64,000 nucleotides of DNA. Source: Haloglomus halophilum. GTDB lineage: Archaea > Halobacteriota > Halobacteria > Halobacteriales > Haloarculaceae. Below the pieces are notes generated by a model. It was not told where the DNA came from. It saw only the letters and a program-made list of their open reading frames with translations, and searched no databases. This document shows, one piece after another, positions 32,879 through 43,001 of the stretch; position 1 is the stretch's first letter; every line of letters begins with the position of its first letter. The translations under genes were made by a program, and so were the position numbers. The stretch covers positions 1,550,001 through 1,614,000 of the forward strand of contig NZ_CP101166.1 of NCBI RefSeq assembly GCF_024298885.1, given 5' to 3'.

Positions 32879-34978
32879 ATGATGGGGGGACGGAACGCGC
32901 TCGTGACATTGCTCGTGCTGTCGCTGCTCGTGCCGGCGGGGGCGGTCGCCGTGACGGACCCGGCAACCGCCGCCGCCAGCGCGACGACCGCAGCCACGAC
33001 CGACCCCGGTCTGGTCGACGTGCAGGTCGAGCCACGTCGCGACCCGGACGGCGACGGTCGCTACGGCGAGTTCGTGGTGACCGTCGTCGCCGACACCCGG
33101 ATGCCGGACACGGACGTGCTCGGCAACAACCCCGGCGAACCGTACCTCGAGATTGAGGTCGACGGGGATGACGTCTACGAGACCGACATCGTCGAGCGCC
33201 GCTCGGACTACCGGCTCGCCGTCACGCTCGACGAGTCGGAGCTCGGGGGCATCGAGACGGGCGACCACGACCTGACCGTCGAGCTCTGGGACGCCGACCA
33301 GGACCGGGACGATACCGACCTCGGCAACGACGACCAGGTCGACAGCCGGACGGTCGATATCGGCTACGAGACGCCCGCCGCGCTCGCCATCTCGGCGCCA
33401 CGGTCGGAGACCGTCGTCGGCTCGCCGGTCGCACTCCGCACGCCGCCGACGTACGACGCGCCGACACGGTGGACACTGGTCGACGCGCCGCCCGGCAGCG
33501 ACGCGACGCTCCGCACCTACGACCGCGGGACGGCTACCCTCCGGCCGGACGCGACCGGCCCCTACCGTATCCGGGTGACCAGCGGCGGCGAGACGGCGAC
33601 GACGACGCTGCGCGCGACCAGCGCCGACCGCGTGCAGGCGCTCCGGCGGTACGCCCCGCGCATCCACTACGCCGCAGAAGAGCCCTACCAGCCGACGCGG
33701 TACGAGGCGCTGGTCTACAACGCCGAACTCCAGGACATCGCCCACCCGAACGTCGAGGAGCCGACGCTGTTCGACATCGAGGGACGGAGCGACGACTGGG
33801 AACTGGACATGCCCGCCGACGAGAGCGAGTTCCCGACCTACGACGACCGCTTCCCGCCGACCGTCTACGGGAGCGTCCACGAGGGCGTCACCTACCGTGG
33901 CGAGACGTACACGGCCTACACCTACTGGCTGTTCTACGTCTACGACCCGAAACAGCCCGATAGCATCGGCGCCATCGTCGCCCACCAGAGCGACCTGGAG
34001 ACGGTGTCGGTGCTCGTCAACGAGTCCGGGCCGCAGTGGGTCGCCGCCTCCCAGCACTACGGGGGCGAGGTCCGCGAGTGGGCGAAGACGGGTCACGCCG
34101 GAAGTCACGTCGACATCTACCCCGCGTTCGGCGCGCACTCGAACTACCTCCGCAACACGGAGCGCTACGGCGCTGGCATCCCCATCCAGGACCAGTTCAT
34201 CGACAAAGAGAGCCGGAAGACGGTCATCCCGGACGTGGCCGAGGGGGTGTACGCCGACCGGACCGGGAACGCCCGGAACCTGACCCACGACGGCTCGCTC
34301 GGGGAGGCGTATCAGGTCGTCCCCCTCACCGGCGAGGAGGTCTGGGCGAGCTACGCCGGAGCGATGGGCCCCGACGACGAGACCGGGCAGGTCCCCTACC
34401 AGCGGACACGGTACACGGACCTCGAGGACTGGCTCACGACGTTCCCGGTACCCGACGAGCGCCAGGTCGACGGCAATCTGAGCGTCGCGGCGCTCGAGGC
34501 GGGCGAGGCCGTCGCCGCCGAGGCGCGGCTGGAGAACACCGGTCCGAAACCCCACACCTACTGGCTCGTGCTGGAGGCGGTCCCCGAGCAGGCCGACCGC
34601 GAGGTCCGCCGGCTCGACGCCACGGCCGTCCCGCTCGCGACGGATGCGACCGCGACCCGCGAACTGACGGGCACCCCCCCGGACCCGAGCGGGAACTGGT
34701 CGCTCCGGGTCCGGGTGCTGGCCTACCCACCCGGCGTGGCCGACCTCGAGGACGTGCTGACCGCGGTGGAGCGCCGGGGCGCACTGGTCGTCAGGGAGTC
34801 CGGTGCGGTGGTACTCGAATCGACACCGACGCCGGCCAGTGGCGACGGACGTACGTCGACGAGCGAGGGACCGCTCGGAGCCGTGGGCCCCGGATTCGGC
34901 CCGGGGGCAGCGGTCGTCGCCCTCGTGCTGGCGCTGGCGGGACTGGTCGCGAGCGGGCGTCGGGAGGAACGAGGATAG
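32879..34978 (+). CDS. Surface protein with Vps62-like domain and PGF-CTERM anchor
   Basis: About 699 residues. A Sec-type signal peptide (NALVTLLVLSLLVPAGAVAVT) is followed by beta-rich domains. A central region (ADRVQALRRYAPRIHYAAEEPYQP ... YTYWLFYVYDP ... HAGSHVDIYPAFGAHSNYL) resembles the Vps62/DUF946 family. A CARDB-like beta domain follows, then a Thr/Ser-rich stretch and the C-terminal GPGFGPGAAVVALVLALAGL plus Arg-rich end, a PGF-CTERM signal processed by archaeosortase A for lipid anchoring. Function unknown. It is transcribed alone from a TATA-like AATCTTAAC about 32 bases upstream. Two adjacent ATG codons exist at 32879 and 32882. Confidence 0.82.
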   Translation: MMGGRNALVTLLVLSLLVPAGAVAVTDPATAAASATTAATTDPGLVDVQVEPRRDPDGDGRYGEFVVTVVADTRMPDTDVLGNNPGEPYLEIEVDGDDVYETDIVERRSDYRLAVTLDESELGGIETGDHDLTVELWDADQDRDDTDLGNDDQVDSRTVDIGYETPAALAISAPRSETVVGSPVALRTPPTYDAPTRWTLVDAPPGSDATLRTYDRGTATLRPDATGPYRIRVTSGGETATTTLRATSADRVQALRRYAPRIHYAAEEPYQPTRYEALVYNAELQDIAHPNVEEPTLFDIEGRSDDWELDMPADESEFPTYDDRFPPTVYGSVHEGVTYRGETYTAYTYWLFYVYDPKQPDSIGAIVAHQSDLETVSVLVNESGPQWVAASQHYGGEVREWAKTGHAGSHVDIYPAFGAHSNYLRNTERYGAGIPIQDQFIDKESRKTVIPDVAEGVYADRTGNARNLTHDGSLGEAYQVVPLTGEEVWASYAGAMGPDDETGQVPYQRTRYTDLEDWLTTFPVPDERQVDGNLSVAALEAGEAVAAEARLENTGPKPHTYWLVLEAVPEQADREVRRLDATAVPLATDATATRELTGTPPDPSGNWSLRVRVLAYPPGVADLEDVLTAVERRGALVVRESGAVVLESTPTPASGDGRTSTSEGPLGAVGPGFGPGAAVVALVLALAGLVASGRREERG

Positions 34979-35233
34979 CACGGGACCGCCGGAAGCGCCC
35001 GAGACCACCGAGGACGAGGAAGATGGCGACGCTGTTCCCCCCGGCATCGCGTCCCATCGGGGACAGCCTCTCGGTCACGCTGGGGAAGCCCCCCTCGGAG
35101 GCGCTCCGCCGCGCCGAGCGCCGAATCGGGTAATAACCACGGTACAATACAGATACTGCTGATATCTCGTTCAGAGTGGGGGATTGGGGGCGATAGAGAG
35201 GAAATCCGAAGTTTGCAGATGTTACGGGGACAG

Positions 35234-36490
35234 TTACAGCACGTTCTCGGGCGTCAGCTCGGGGTCGAACCGGAGCACGTCCTTGATCTCGTCCTCGTTC
35301 ACGTCCTCGAACGTGTCGCGTGCGATGGAGCGGAGGTGGACCTCGTCGGCGCCGTCGAAGATGCGGAACGCCCGCACCCCCTCGTAGAAGTGCGCCAGCG
35401 GCAGGTCCTTCGCGATGCCGTTGCCGCCACAGCACTGGACCGCGAGGTCGATGATGTCGTTGACGACGCGTGCGGTGAACACCTTCGACATGGCGACCTC
35501 GATACGCGCGTCGGACTGGTCGAGTTCGCGGGCGGCGTGCCGGACGCCGGTGCGGGCCATGTGGAGGCGGGTCTCGGCCTCGGCGATGCGCTGGCGGAGC
35601 GCCTGCTTCTCGTCGAGTCCGGAGCCGAACGCCTCGCGCTCGGAGATGTACGCCTTCGCGATGTCGAGCGAGCGCTGGGCCATCCCCGAGAAGCGCATGC
35701 AGTGCGTGAGCCGGCCGCCGCCCAGCCGCATCTGTGCGATGCGGAAGCCGGCGTTCTCCTCGCCGACGGTGTTCTCGACGGGGACGCGGACGTCGCGGTA
35801 CTTGATCTCGGCGTGGCCGCCGGGGTTCTCGAGGATGCCGTGGCCGCCGAGGTGGCCGGCGTTCCGGACGATCTCGACGCCGTCCGTGTCCGTCGGGACG
35901 AGGATGATGGAGCTCCCGGCGTACGGGTGCTCGTCCATGTCTGTCCGGGCCATCACGAGCAGGAAGTCGGCGTCGTAGCCGTCCGAGGACCACCACTTGT
36001 GGCCGTTGATGACCCACTCGTCGCCGTCCTTGTAGGCGGTGGTCTGGAGCATCTTCGGGTCCGAGCCGGCGCCTTGCATCGGCTCGGTCATCGAGAACGC
36101 CGACTGCAGCTCGCCGGAGACGAGCGGCCGGAGCCACTCCTCCTTCTGCTCCTCGGTGCCGACCATCTCGAGGGTGTGCATGTTCCCCTCCTGAGGCGCG
36201 TTCGCGCGGATGGCCTGCGCGCCGATGAGCGACCGGCCGGCCTGCTCGAACGCCGGCAGCATGTCGCTGAAGTCGAGCCCCTGGCCGCCGTACTCCTCGG
36301 GGACCTGCGGCGCGAACAGGTCGCGCTCCTTCGCCTGCTCCCAGAGGTCGTGCAGTTCGTCGTCGGAGATGTGCTCGCCCGTCCGAAGGGCCTCCCGCTC
36401 GCGGGGGATGACGACCTCGTCCATGAACGCCTCGACGCGGCCGGCCACCTCCTGCGCTTTCTCGGAGTCGTGGTACTCCATGTCGCCCAT
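35234..36490 (-). CDS. Acyl-CoA dehydrogenase (ACAD10/11-like)
   Basis: A 418-residue flavoprotein that oxidises acyl-CoA to 2-enoyl-CoA. FSMTEPMQGAGSDPKMLQTTA and WWSSDGYDADFLLVMARTD form the FAD/substrate sheet, and RFSGMAQRSLDIAKAYISEREAFG and QCCGGNGIAKDLPLAHFYEGVRAFRIFDGADEVH the C-terminal helices. Where most family members have the catalytic Glu, this protein has FDGADEVH with Asp; ACAD10/11-type enzymes have a similar ADGPDEVH. The substrate is open. An alternative start at 36481 (MEYHDSEK) fits a TATA-like ACTTTAAGC better. Confidence 0.92.
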   Translation of the reverse strand: MGDMEYHDSEKAQEVAGRVEAFMDEVVIPREREALRTGEHISDDELHDLWEQAKERDLFAPQVPEEYGGQGLDFSDMLPAFEQAGRSLIGAQAIRANAPQEGNMHTLEMVGTEEQKEEWLRPLVSGELQSAFSMTEPMQGAGSDPKMLQTTAYKDGDEWVINGHKWWSSDGYDADFLLVMARTDMDEHPYAGSSIILVPTDTDGVEIVRNAGHLGGHGILENPGGHAEIKYRDVRVPVENTVGEENAGFRIAQMRLGGGRLTHCMRFSGMAQRSLDIAKAYISEREAFGSGLDEKQALRQRIAEAETRLHMARTGVRHAARELDQSDARIEVAMSKVFTARVVNDIIDLAVQCCGGNGIAKDLPLAHFYEGVRAFRIFDGADEVHLRSIARDTFEDVNEDEIKDVLRFDPELTPENVL

Positions 36491-36583
36491 CTCCGCGGGC
36501 AGGGCTTAAAGTTGTTAGCGACGATGCCCAGAATCTCGTAATCTGGTAGCGGCCGGGGCGACGGGTACCGGCCGCCCCGGCCG

Positions 36584-37546
36584 TCAGACCTCGTTGCGCA
36601 GCCCCTCGAACGCCCCCGACTCGTTCACGCGCCGGACGTTCTCGGCGAGGATGTCGGCACACCGCTCGAAGTAGTGGGGCGTGTGGCCGGCGGTGTGGGG
36701 CGTGAGGAGGGCGTTCTCCAGCGTCCAGAGCGGGTGGCCCTCCGGGAGGGGTTCGGGGTCGGTCACGTCCAGCGCGGCCGCGTGGAGCCGGTTGCGCCGG
36801 AGCGTCTCGACCAGCGCGTCCGTGTCGACCACCGGCCCCCGCGCGACGTTGACGAGCGTGGCGTCCGGCGGCAGGAGTTCGAGGGCGGTCCCGTCGACCA
36901 GGCCGCGCGTCGCGTCGGTCAGCGGGCACGCCAGCACGAGGTGGTCGGTGCGCGGGAGGACCTCGGGGAGCGCGTCGTAGCCGACCACCTCGTCGGTCGG
37001 CCCGCCCTTCCCGGGCGTGTACCGGACCCCGACCGTCTCGACGCCGAAGCCCGCCAGCCGCTCGACGATGGCCTCGCCGATGGCACCCAGTCCAACCACC
37101 GTCACCGTCGAGCTCTGCAACTCGCCGGCGGCCTGGAAGTGCGACCACTCGCGGCGTTGCTGGCGCCGAAGCCCTTCGTCCAGCCGCCGGACCATCGTCA
37201 GCAGCCACCCGATGACGTGCTCGGCGACGTTCGGCCCGTGGACCCCGGAGGCGTTCGTGACGGCCACGTCGCGCTCGCGGAGCGCCTCGAGGGGCAGATG
37301 GTCCACGCCCGCGTACGTGCAGGCGAACAGCCCCAGGTCGTCGGCCGCGTCGAGCAGCTCGGCGTCGAGGTCGTTGCTCGTGACGACCGGGGCGTCCGCG
37401 ACCGCCCGGCGGCGCTCGGCGGGAGTCGCGGCGAGCGTCACCGTCACGTCCGGCAGTCGCTCGCGGAGGGCGTCGGCGTACTCCGTTGCCGGCATCCCGT
37501 GTGGTTTGTGCTGCAAGACCGACAGTTCGGAGATAGCGTTCGACAT
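36584..37546 (-). CDS. D-2-hydroxyacid dehydrogenase
   Basis: A 320-residue NAD(P)-dependent dehydrogenase of the D-isomer family. NASGVHGPNVAEHVIGWLLTMVRRL, the dinucleotide motif VVGLGAIGEAIVERL, NVARGPVVDTDALVETL (catalytic Arg), ALDVTDPEPLPEGHPLW (catalytic Glu) and LLTPHTAGHTPHYFER (catalytic His) are visible. It reduces a 2-oxoacid or the reverse; the substrate is not predictable. A strong TATA box (TATATTTATTG, about 31 bases upstream) supports this start. It ends 37 bases before the urtE start region on the same strand side but is a separate unit. Confidence 0.92.
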   Translation of the reverse strand: MSNAISELSVLQHKPHGMPATEYADALRERLPDVTVTLAATPAERRRAVADAPVVTSNDLDAELLDAADDLGLFACTYAGVDHLPLEALRERDVAVTNASGVHGPNVAEHVIGWLLTMVRRLDEGLRRQQRREWSHFQAAGELQSSTVTVVGLGAIGEAIVERLAGFGVETVGVRYTPGKGGPTDEVVGYDALPEVLPRTDHLVLACPLTDATRGLVDGTALELLPPDATLVNVARGPVVDTDALVETLRRNRLHAAALDVTDPEPLPEGHPLWTLENALLTPHTAGHTPHYFERCADILAENVRRVNESGAFEGLRNEV

Positions 37547-37609
37547 ATCCGCCGAGAGGGCGGAACTGACAATAAATATATGTCCGTCTCGGACGAGGCC
37601 CGGGGCGCC

Positions 37610-38310
37610 TCAGACCGCGAGGTAGCTGGTGAGGCGCTCCTCGTCGGCGAGCGCGCTCGGCCCGAGTTCGTCGACCACCTCGCCACGCTCCATCGCGTAG
37701 CAGCGGTCGGCCATCTCGCGGATGACCCCGAGGTTCTGCTCGACGAACAGGATGGTCGTCCCGAGCTCCTGGTTGATGGTCCGCATGTCCTCGCTGATCT
37801 GGTCGACGATGGACGGCTGGATGCCCTCCGAGGGCTCGTCCAGCAGGAGCAGGTCCGGGTCGGCCACCAGCGCCCGCGCGATGGCGAGCATCTGTTGCTG
37901 GCCGCCCGAGAGCGTCCCCGCGTCCTGGTCGGCCCGCTCCTCGAGGATGGGGAAGTAGTCGTATATCTCGTCGTACAGCGTCCGGTCGCCGCCGGTGTTG
38001 ACGGTCTCGCCCATCCGGATGTTCTGCTCGACGCTGAGGTCCGGGAACACGTCCCGGCCCTGCGGGATGTAGCCGATGCCGGCGCGGGCGCGCTCGTCGG
38101 CGTCGGCGCCCGTCACGTCCGCACCGGCGTAAGTGACCGTCCCGGCACGGGGTTCGAGCAGGCCGATGACGGTCTTCATCAGCGTCGACTTGCCGACGCC
38201 GTTCTTGCCCATCACGCCGACGATCTCGCCCTCCTCGACCGCGAGGTCGACGTCGCGGAGGATGGGTGTCGCGTCGTAGGCGGCCGTAACCCCGTCGAGT
38301 TCGAGCAGCG

Positions 38311-38314
<4 letters not shown>
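37610..38314 (-). CDS. urtE: Urea ABC transporter ATP-binding protein UrtE
   Basis: A 234-residue LivF-type ABC ATPase: Walker A GKNGVGKST, Q-loop GYIPQGRDVFPDLSVEQNI, signature LSGGQQQMLAIARAL, Walker B LLLLDEPSEGI and switch region TTILFVEQNL. DEPSEGIQPSIV is the form usual in UrtE. It is last in the urtABCDE run and overlaps urtD by four bases. The urea assignment rests on the five-gene order plus the adjacent nickel permease and urease operon; alone it could be a branched-chain amino-acid ATPase. Confidence 0.9.
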
Positions 38315-39164
<850 letters not shown>

Positions 39165-39168
<4 letters not shown>

Positions 39169-40295
39169 GCTTCGGTCACCTCGGGGTCGGTCGAGTCGGT
39201 CGTCTCGGTGGGGGGCGTCGTCCCTCCGCCGCGCAGGTTCCGGTAGGTCCGGTCGAGCCACGGGACGACGCCGCCGGGGAGCCCGAGGATGGACACCAGC
39301 AGCAGGGCGCCGACCGTGACGAACGCCCACTCGCCGCCCAGCGAGTTCCGGAAGAACTCGATGCCGACGGTGGCCGCAACCGCACCCAGCAGCGTGTCGC
39401 GGCCGCCGATGCTCACCCAGACGACGGGGAGCGAGGCGAACGCGAGCTCGAACACGCCCGGACTGACGTAGTTGCCCCAGGCCGCGTACAGCACGCCCGA
39501 GAGCCCGGCGAGGGCGCCGCCGAGCGTGAAGACGAGGAGCTTCGCCCGCCGCACGTCGTAGCCGAACATCCGGGTCCGGTCCTCGTCCTCGCGGACGGCG
39601 ACCATCACGCGGCCGAAGTCCGAGTTGACCAGCACCCGAAGCCCCAGGTACGTCGCCACGAGCAACACCAGGACGAGGTAGTAGAACATCACGTCCGAGA
39701 TGACGAGGGCAGCCCCGCCGACGCCGAACGCGAGGTTCGGGATGGTGGGCATTCCGTTGAACCCACCCAGTGCAGCCTCGCCGATGGTCCACTGGTCGCC
39801 CGCGGTCTGGGCCATGAACGTGTGGAGCACCAGCGTCGACACCAGCGTGATGATGGTGACGTAGACGTCGCGGACGCCGCCGTAGAACATGAAGTAGCCC
39901 AGGACGGCGGCCACCAGCGCCCCGCCGCCGATGCCGACGAGGAACGCGCCGGTGATACCGGCCGGGGTGGCGAAGTTCACCGAGACGACGCCGAACGTGT
40001 AGCCGGCGACGCCGAAGAACACCACCTGCCCGAAGCTCAGCACGCCGGCGTAGCCCCAGACCACCGAGAGCGACAGCCCGAGGAAGGCGTACACCAGGAA
40101 CAGCGAGAACCGCGAGGCCTGGTAGGCGCCCACGATGTACGGGTAGACCAGCAGGGCCGCCACGGCGACGGCGAAGCCGGCCCAGTACGCCCGGGAGTTG
40201 CCGATGGTGTTCGGCCCCTCCAGACGGCCGCGGACCCGGCCGAGGAGCCCCGACGGCTCCGAGTCGGTCCGCCCGGCGCCGGTCTCGGTCGCCAT
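39165..40295 (-). CDS. urtC: Urea ABC transporter permease UrtC
   Basis: About 376 residues with around ten hydrophobic segments of the LivM type. SLSVVWGYAGVLSFGQVVFFGVAGYTFGVVSVN, MVAVREDEDRTRMFGYDVRRAKLLVFTLGGALAGLSG and VWVSIGGRDTLLGAVAATVG are family landmarks. The soluble C-terminal tail is Thr/Pro-rich. The chosen ATG (40295, MATETGAG) lies one base after the urtB stop; an in-frame GTG at 40304 would overlap urtB by eight bases. It forms the membrane channel with UrtB. Confidence 0.91.
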
Positions 40296-40296
40296 C

Positions 40297-41238
40297 TCAG
40301 GCACCCCCCTCCTGCCGGCGCGCGCGGACCCGCTCGACGAAGCCCGTGATGCCGTCCGGCAGGAACCGGATCATCACGATGGCGGTCACGAGCAGTGCGA
40401 TGCGGCCGGCGGTCGTCCCCAGCAGGTTCGAGACGAGGGCGTTGATGCCGCCGAGGAAGCCGCCGGCGAGTGCGGTCCCGAGGACGACGCTGGGGCCACC
40501 GACGACGACGGCGACGAACGCCTCGACGAGGAACGACCCGCCCAGTCCCGGCACCATCGTCACGGTGGGAGCGTACAGCGCGCCGGTCAGGCCGGCGAGG
40601 CCGGAGCCGATGACGAACGTGGCCGCGTACGTCCGTTCGGTGTCGACCCCGAGCGCGCGGGCGGTGTCCTCGTCCTGGATGGTGGCGCGGGCGCGCATCC
40701 CGAACTCCGTCCGGGTGAACACGAGGTACGCCAGCACCAGTACGCCGAGTGCGACTCCCGAGAGGACGACCCGGTACATCGAGTACGAGAAGCCGCCGTA
40801 GGCGATGTTGCCCAGCGGCGTCCCGATCTGGTCCAGCGAGTTGCCCAGCGTGATGCGCACGCCCTGGACCATGATGAGGCTCAGCCCCCACGTCGCGACC
40901 ATCGAGTCGGCCAGCCGGTCGTACAGCGGCTCCATCAGGTCGCGGCCGACGAGCCGCTGGCCGAGCCAGTTCGGTGCCCACCCCGAGATGATGACCCGCT
41001 CGACGAGGAGGCCGAACAGCGCCGTCACGGCCATCCCGACCAGCATCGCCGCCACGAGCGGGAGCCCCAGCCGGACGCTCGCCAGCGTCGTGGCGTACGC
41101 TCCCAGCATGATGAACTCCCCGTGCGCGAGGTTGATGACGCCCATGATGCCGAAGATGATGGCCAGTCCCGCCGCAGCTAACACGACGAACGCGAAGCTG
41201 TCGAGGAACTGGAAGAGCAGGTTCAGCCCGTTGATCAT
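40297..41238 (-). CDS. urtB: Urea ABC transporter permease UrtB
   Basis: A 313-residue LivH-type permease with about eight membrane segments. AAAGLAIIFGIMGVINLAHGEFIMLGAYA is the diagnostic N-terminal motif; GTRARATIQ-like GMRARATIQDEDTARALGVDTERTYAATF and VVGGPSVVLGTALAGGFLGG follow. The stretch WAPNWLGQRLVGRDLMEPLYDRLADSMVATWGLSLI matches UrtB rather than LivH. The start overlaps the urtA stop by four bases. Confidence 0.92.
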   Translation of the reverse strand: MINGLNLLFQFLDSFAFVVLAAAGLAIIFGIMGVINLAHGEFIMLGAYATTLASVRLGLPLVAAMLVGMAVTALFGLLVERVIISGWAPNWLGQRLVGRDLMEPLYDRLADSMVATWGLSLIMVQGVRITLGNSLDQIGTPLGNIAYGGFSYSMYRVVLSGVALGVLVLAYLVFTRTEFGMRARATIQDEDTARALGVDTERTYAATFVIGSGLAGLTGALYAPTVTMVPGLGGSFLVEAFVAVVVGGPSVVLGTALAGGFLGGINALVSNLLGTTAGRIALLVTAIVMIRFLPDGITGFVERVRARRQEGGA

Positions 41239-42539
41239 CCTGCCTCCTCGTAGAAGTCCTGTGGCGTGTACTGGGTCTCCTCGTCCTCCTCGGTGAGGTC
41301 ACAGCCGACCGTGTCCTTGAGGAACGTCTCCGGGATGACCCGGTCGTCGACGGCCTCGACGTTGTGGTTCTCGTCGGCCCGCATCACCCACATGTGGTGG
41401 TCGACGTGGTGGGTCTCCGGGACCAGACTGATCTCCTCCTCGCCGGGGGCCTCGGGCGCGCCGTAGGTGATGCCCGACTCCAGGGCGGCCTTGACCTCCT
41501 CCTGGTTCGTCGTGCCGGCCTGCTCGACCGCCGCCTTGTACATGTAGATGGAGAAGTAGTTGTTCTCCGCCTCCTCGTTGAGGTAGGGCGCGTCGGGGAA
41601 CTTCTCGTAGTAGCGGTCGACGAAGCCCCCATCCGAGGTGTTGCGCTCGGTCGGGATCTCCTCCATGTAGTTGACGCCGGCGTAGATGTTGGCCATCGCG
41701 GGCGGGTCCAGACGGAGGTGCTCGTACCCCTGGGCCATCGCCGTCGACGTGCCGATGGGCACGTCCAGCCCGGCGGAGGCCTTCTGCTCGTAGAAGGAGG
41801 TGTGGTTCGCCCCCACGAGCATCGACATCACGAAGTCGGGGTCGGCCTCCTGGATGCGGTTGATTGTGGAGCCGAACTGGGAGTTCGACAGCGGGATGAA
41901 CTCCTCGCCGATGACCTCGGCGTCGTTCTCGTCGGCCAGCACCTTCACCCAGTCCGCGCTCAGCTGGCCGAAGTTGTAGTCCGCGGCGATGGTGTAGATC
42001 TCCGGCCCGTACTCCTCGCGGAGGTACGGCAGGACGCTCCCCAGCTGCTGGCGGGCGGTCGGGCCGACGGCGAAGACGTTCTTGTCGCAGACCCCGCCCT
42101 CGTACTGGGTGGTGTAGAAGTAGAGCTGGTCCTCGCGGTCGATGATGGGCCGGATGGCCTCACGCGTCGCCGAGGAGTAGCCCGCCCACAGCGCGTCGAC
42201 CTGCTCCTGCTGGATGGCCCGCCGCGTGAGCTCCTGGTAGCGCTGGTTGTCCGACTGCGGGTCCGGGTCGAACACCTCGATCTGCTTCCCGTCGATACCG
42301 CCGTTCTGGTTGATCTCCTCGATGGCAAGCAGCGACGCCTTGTGCTTCGGGTCGCCGACCAGCGCGAAGTTGCCCGAGCGGTCCTCGAGGATACCGAGGG
42401 TGATGGTGTCGTCACCACTGCCGCCACCGCCACCGCCACCGCCGGAGCCGGGGACGCCGGTACAGCCCGCAAGCGCAGCCAGCGTCGCCGCGGACCCGGA
42501 GGCGAGGAAGCCACGACGGCCGACGCGGCGGTCCGTCAT
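41235..42539 (-). CDS. urtA: Urea ABC transporter substrate-binding protein UrtA
   Basis: A 434-residue exported lipoprotein. The N-terminus has a Tat motif (RRVGRRGFLASG) and a lipobox (LAALAGC), then a Gly-rich linker. The binding domain begins TITLGILEDRSGNFALVGDPKH and includes LYFYTTQYEGGVCDKNVFAVGPTARQQLG and YTIAADYNFGQLSADWVK. These are close to the UrtA/AmiC amide-binding group, and short-chain amides or urea are the expected ligands. As first gene of the run it is preceded by a 462-base non-coding region shared with the nickel-permease gene end. Confidence 0.91.
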   Translation of the reverse strand: MTDRRVGRRGFLASGSAATLAALAGCTGVPGSGGGGGGGGSGDDTITLGILEDRSGNFALVGDPKHKASLLAIEEINQNGGIDGKQIEVFDPDPQSDNQRYQELTRRAIQQEQVDALWAGYSSATREAIRPIIDREDQLYFYTTQYEGGVCDKNVFAVGPTARQQLGSVLPYLREEYGPEIYTIAADYNFGQLSADWVKVLADENDAEVIGEEFIPLSNSQFGSTINRIQEADPDFVMSMLVGANHTSFYEQKASAGLDVPIGTSTAMAQGYEHLRLDPPAMANIYAGVNYMEEIPTERNTSDGGFVDRYYEKFPDAPYLNEEAENNYFSIYMYKAAVEQAGTTNQEEVKAALESGITYGAPEAPGEEEISLVPETHHVDHHMWVMRADENHNVEAVDDRVIPETFLKDTVGCDLTEEDEETQYTPQDFYEEAG

Positions 42540-42760
42540 CCGTCCACCTCCGAAAGAGAGTCCATCTCAACCGATTCGGCAGAATAGATGGACATATCTG
42601 GGCTGCTCGGATTTATACTGGAGCATTCGTCCATATTGTCGAACACGTCCAACACGAATTGCGATGTCGTACATAACATTTGCCAATCGTGTATTATACT
42701 GTCCTTGTCTGGGTGGGAAGCGTATAAGGACGTGTTAGTATCGACCAGTCGTAGTTATGA
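42540..42760 (-). promoter_or_regulatory. urtA upstream region with repeated GTCCA motifs
   Basis: An AT-richer stretch upstream of urtA. GTCCA occurs at 42542, 42560, 42629 and 42647, two pairs each with 18-base spacing, and in reverse (TGGAC) at 42589. TATA-like sequences on the minus strand include CAGTATAAATCC (about 42608-42620) and TCTATTC (near 42583). The regulator is not known. No gene was found between here and the tandem repeat. Confidence 0.4.
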
Positions 42761-42881
42761 TTCGGATATTTCGCAGAATATTTTCGGAATCGGCGACAGA
42801 GCGAGCGCGGAGTGCTCGGGTGTCAGAGTGTGGCAAGAATCGCCGCACGGCCCGCGGCCGTCACCGCATCCGGGTCCGGGT

Positions 42882-42994
42882 CGGAGGGGTGCGGTTACGA
42901 GACGGAGGGGTGCGGTTACGAGACGGAGGGGTGCGGTTACGAGACGGAGGGGTGCGGTTACGAGACGGAGGGGTGCGGTTACGAGACGGAGGGG
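42882..42994. repeat. 21-base tandem repeat, 5.4 copies, next to the nickel permease stop
   Basis: Five exact copies of a 21-base unit beginning CGGAGGGGTGCGG (42882, 42903, 42924, 42945, 42966) plus a partial copy at 42987. All are identical, so the array is young. It ends eight bases before the last codon block of the permease gene (stop at 43002-43004). Read on the minus strand in the permease frame it would encode SRNRTPP repeats. It has no spacers and is not CRISPR. Confidence 0.9.
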
Positions 42995-43001
42995 CCGCGG
43001 A

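Noticed and set aside
42882-42994. CRISPR array
   Set aside because: The repeats touch each other without spacers and there are no cas genes.
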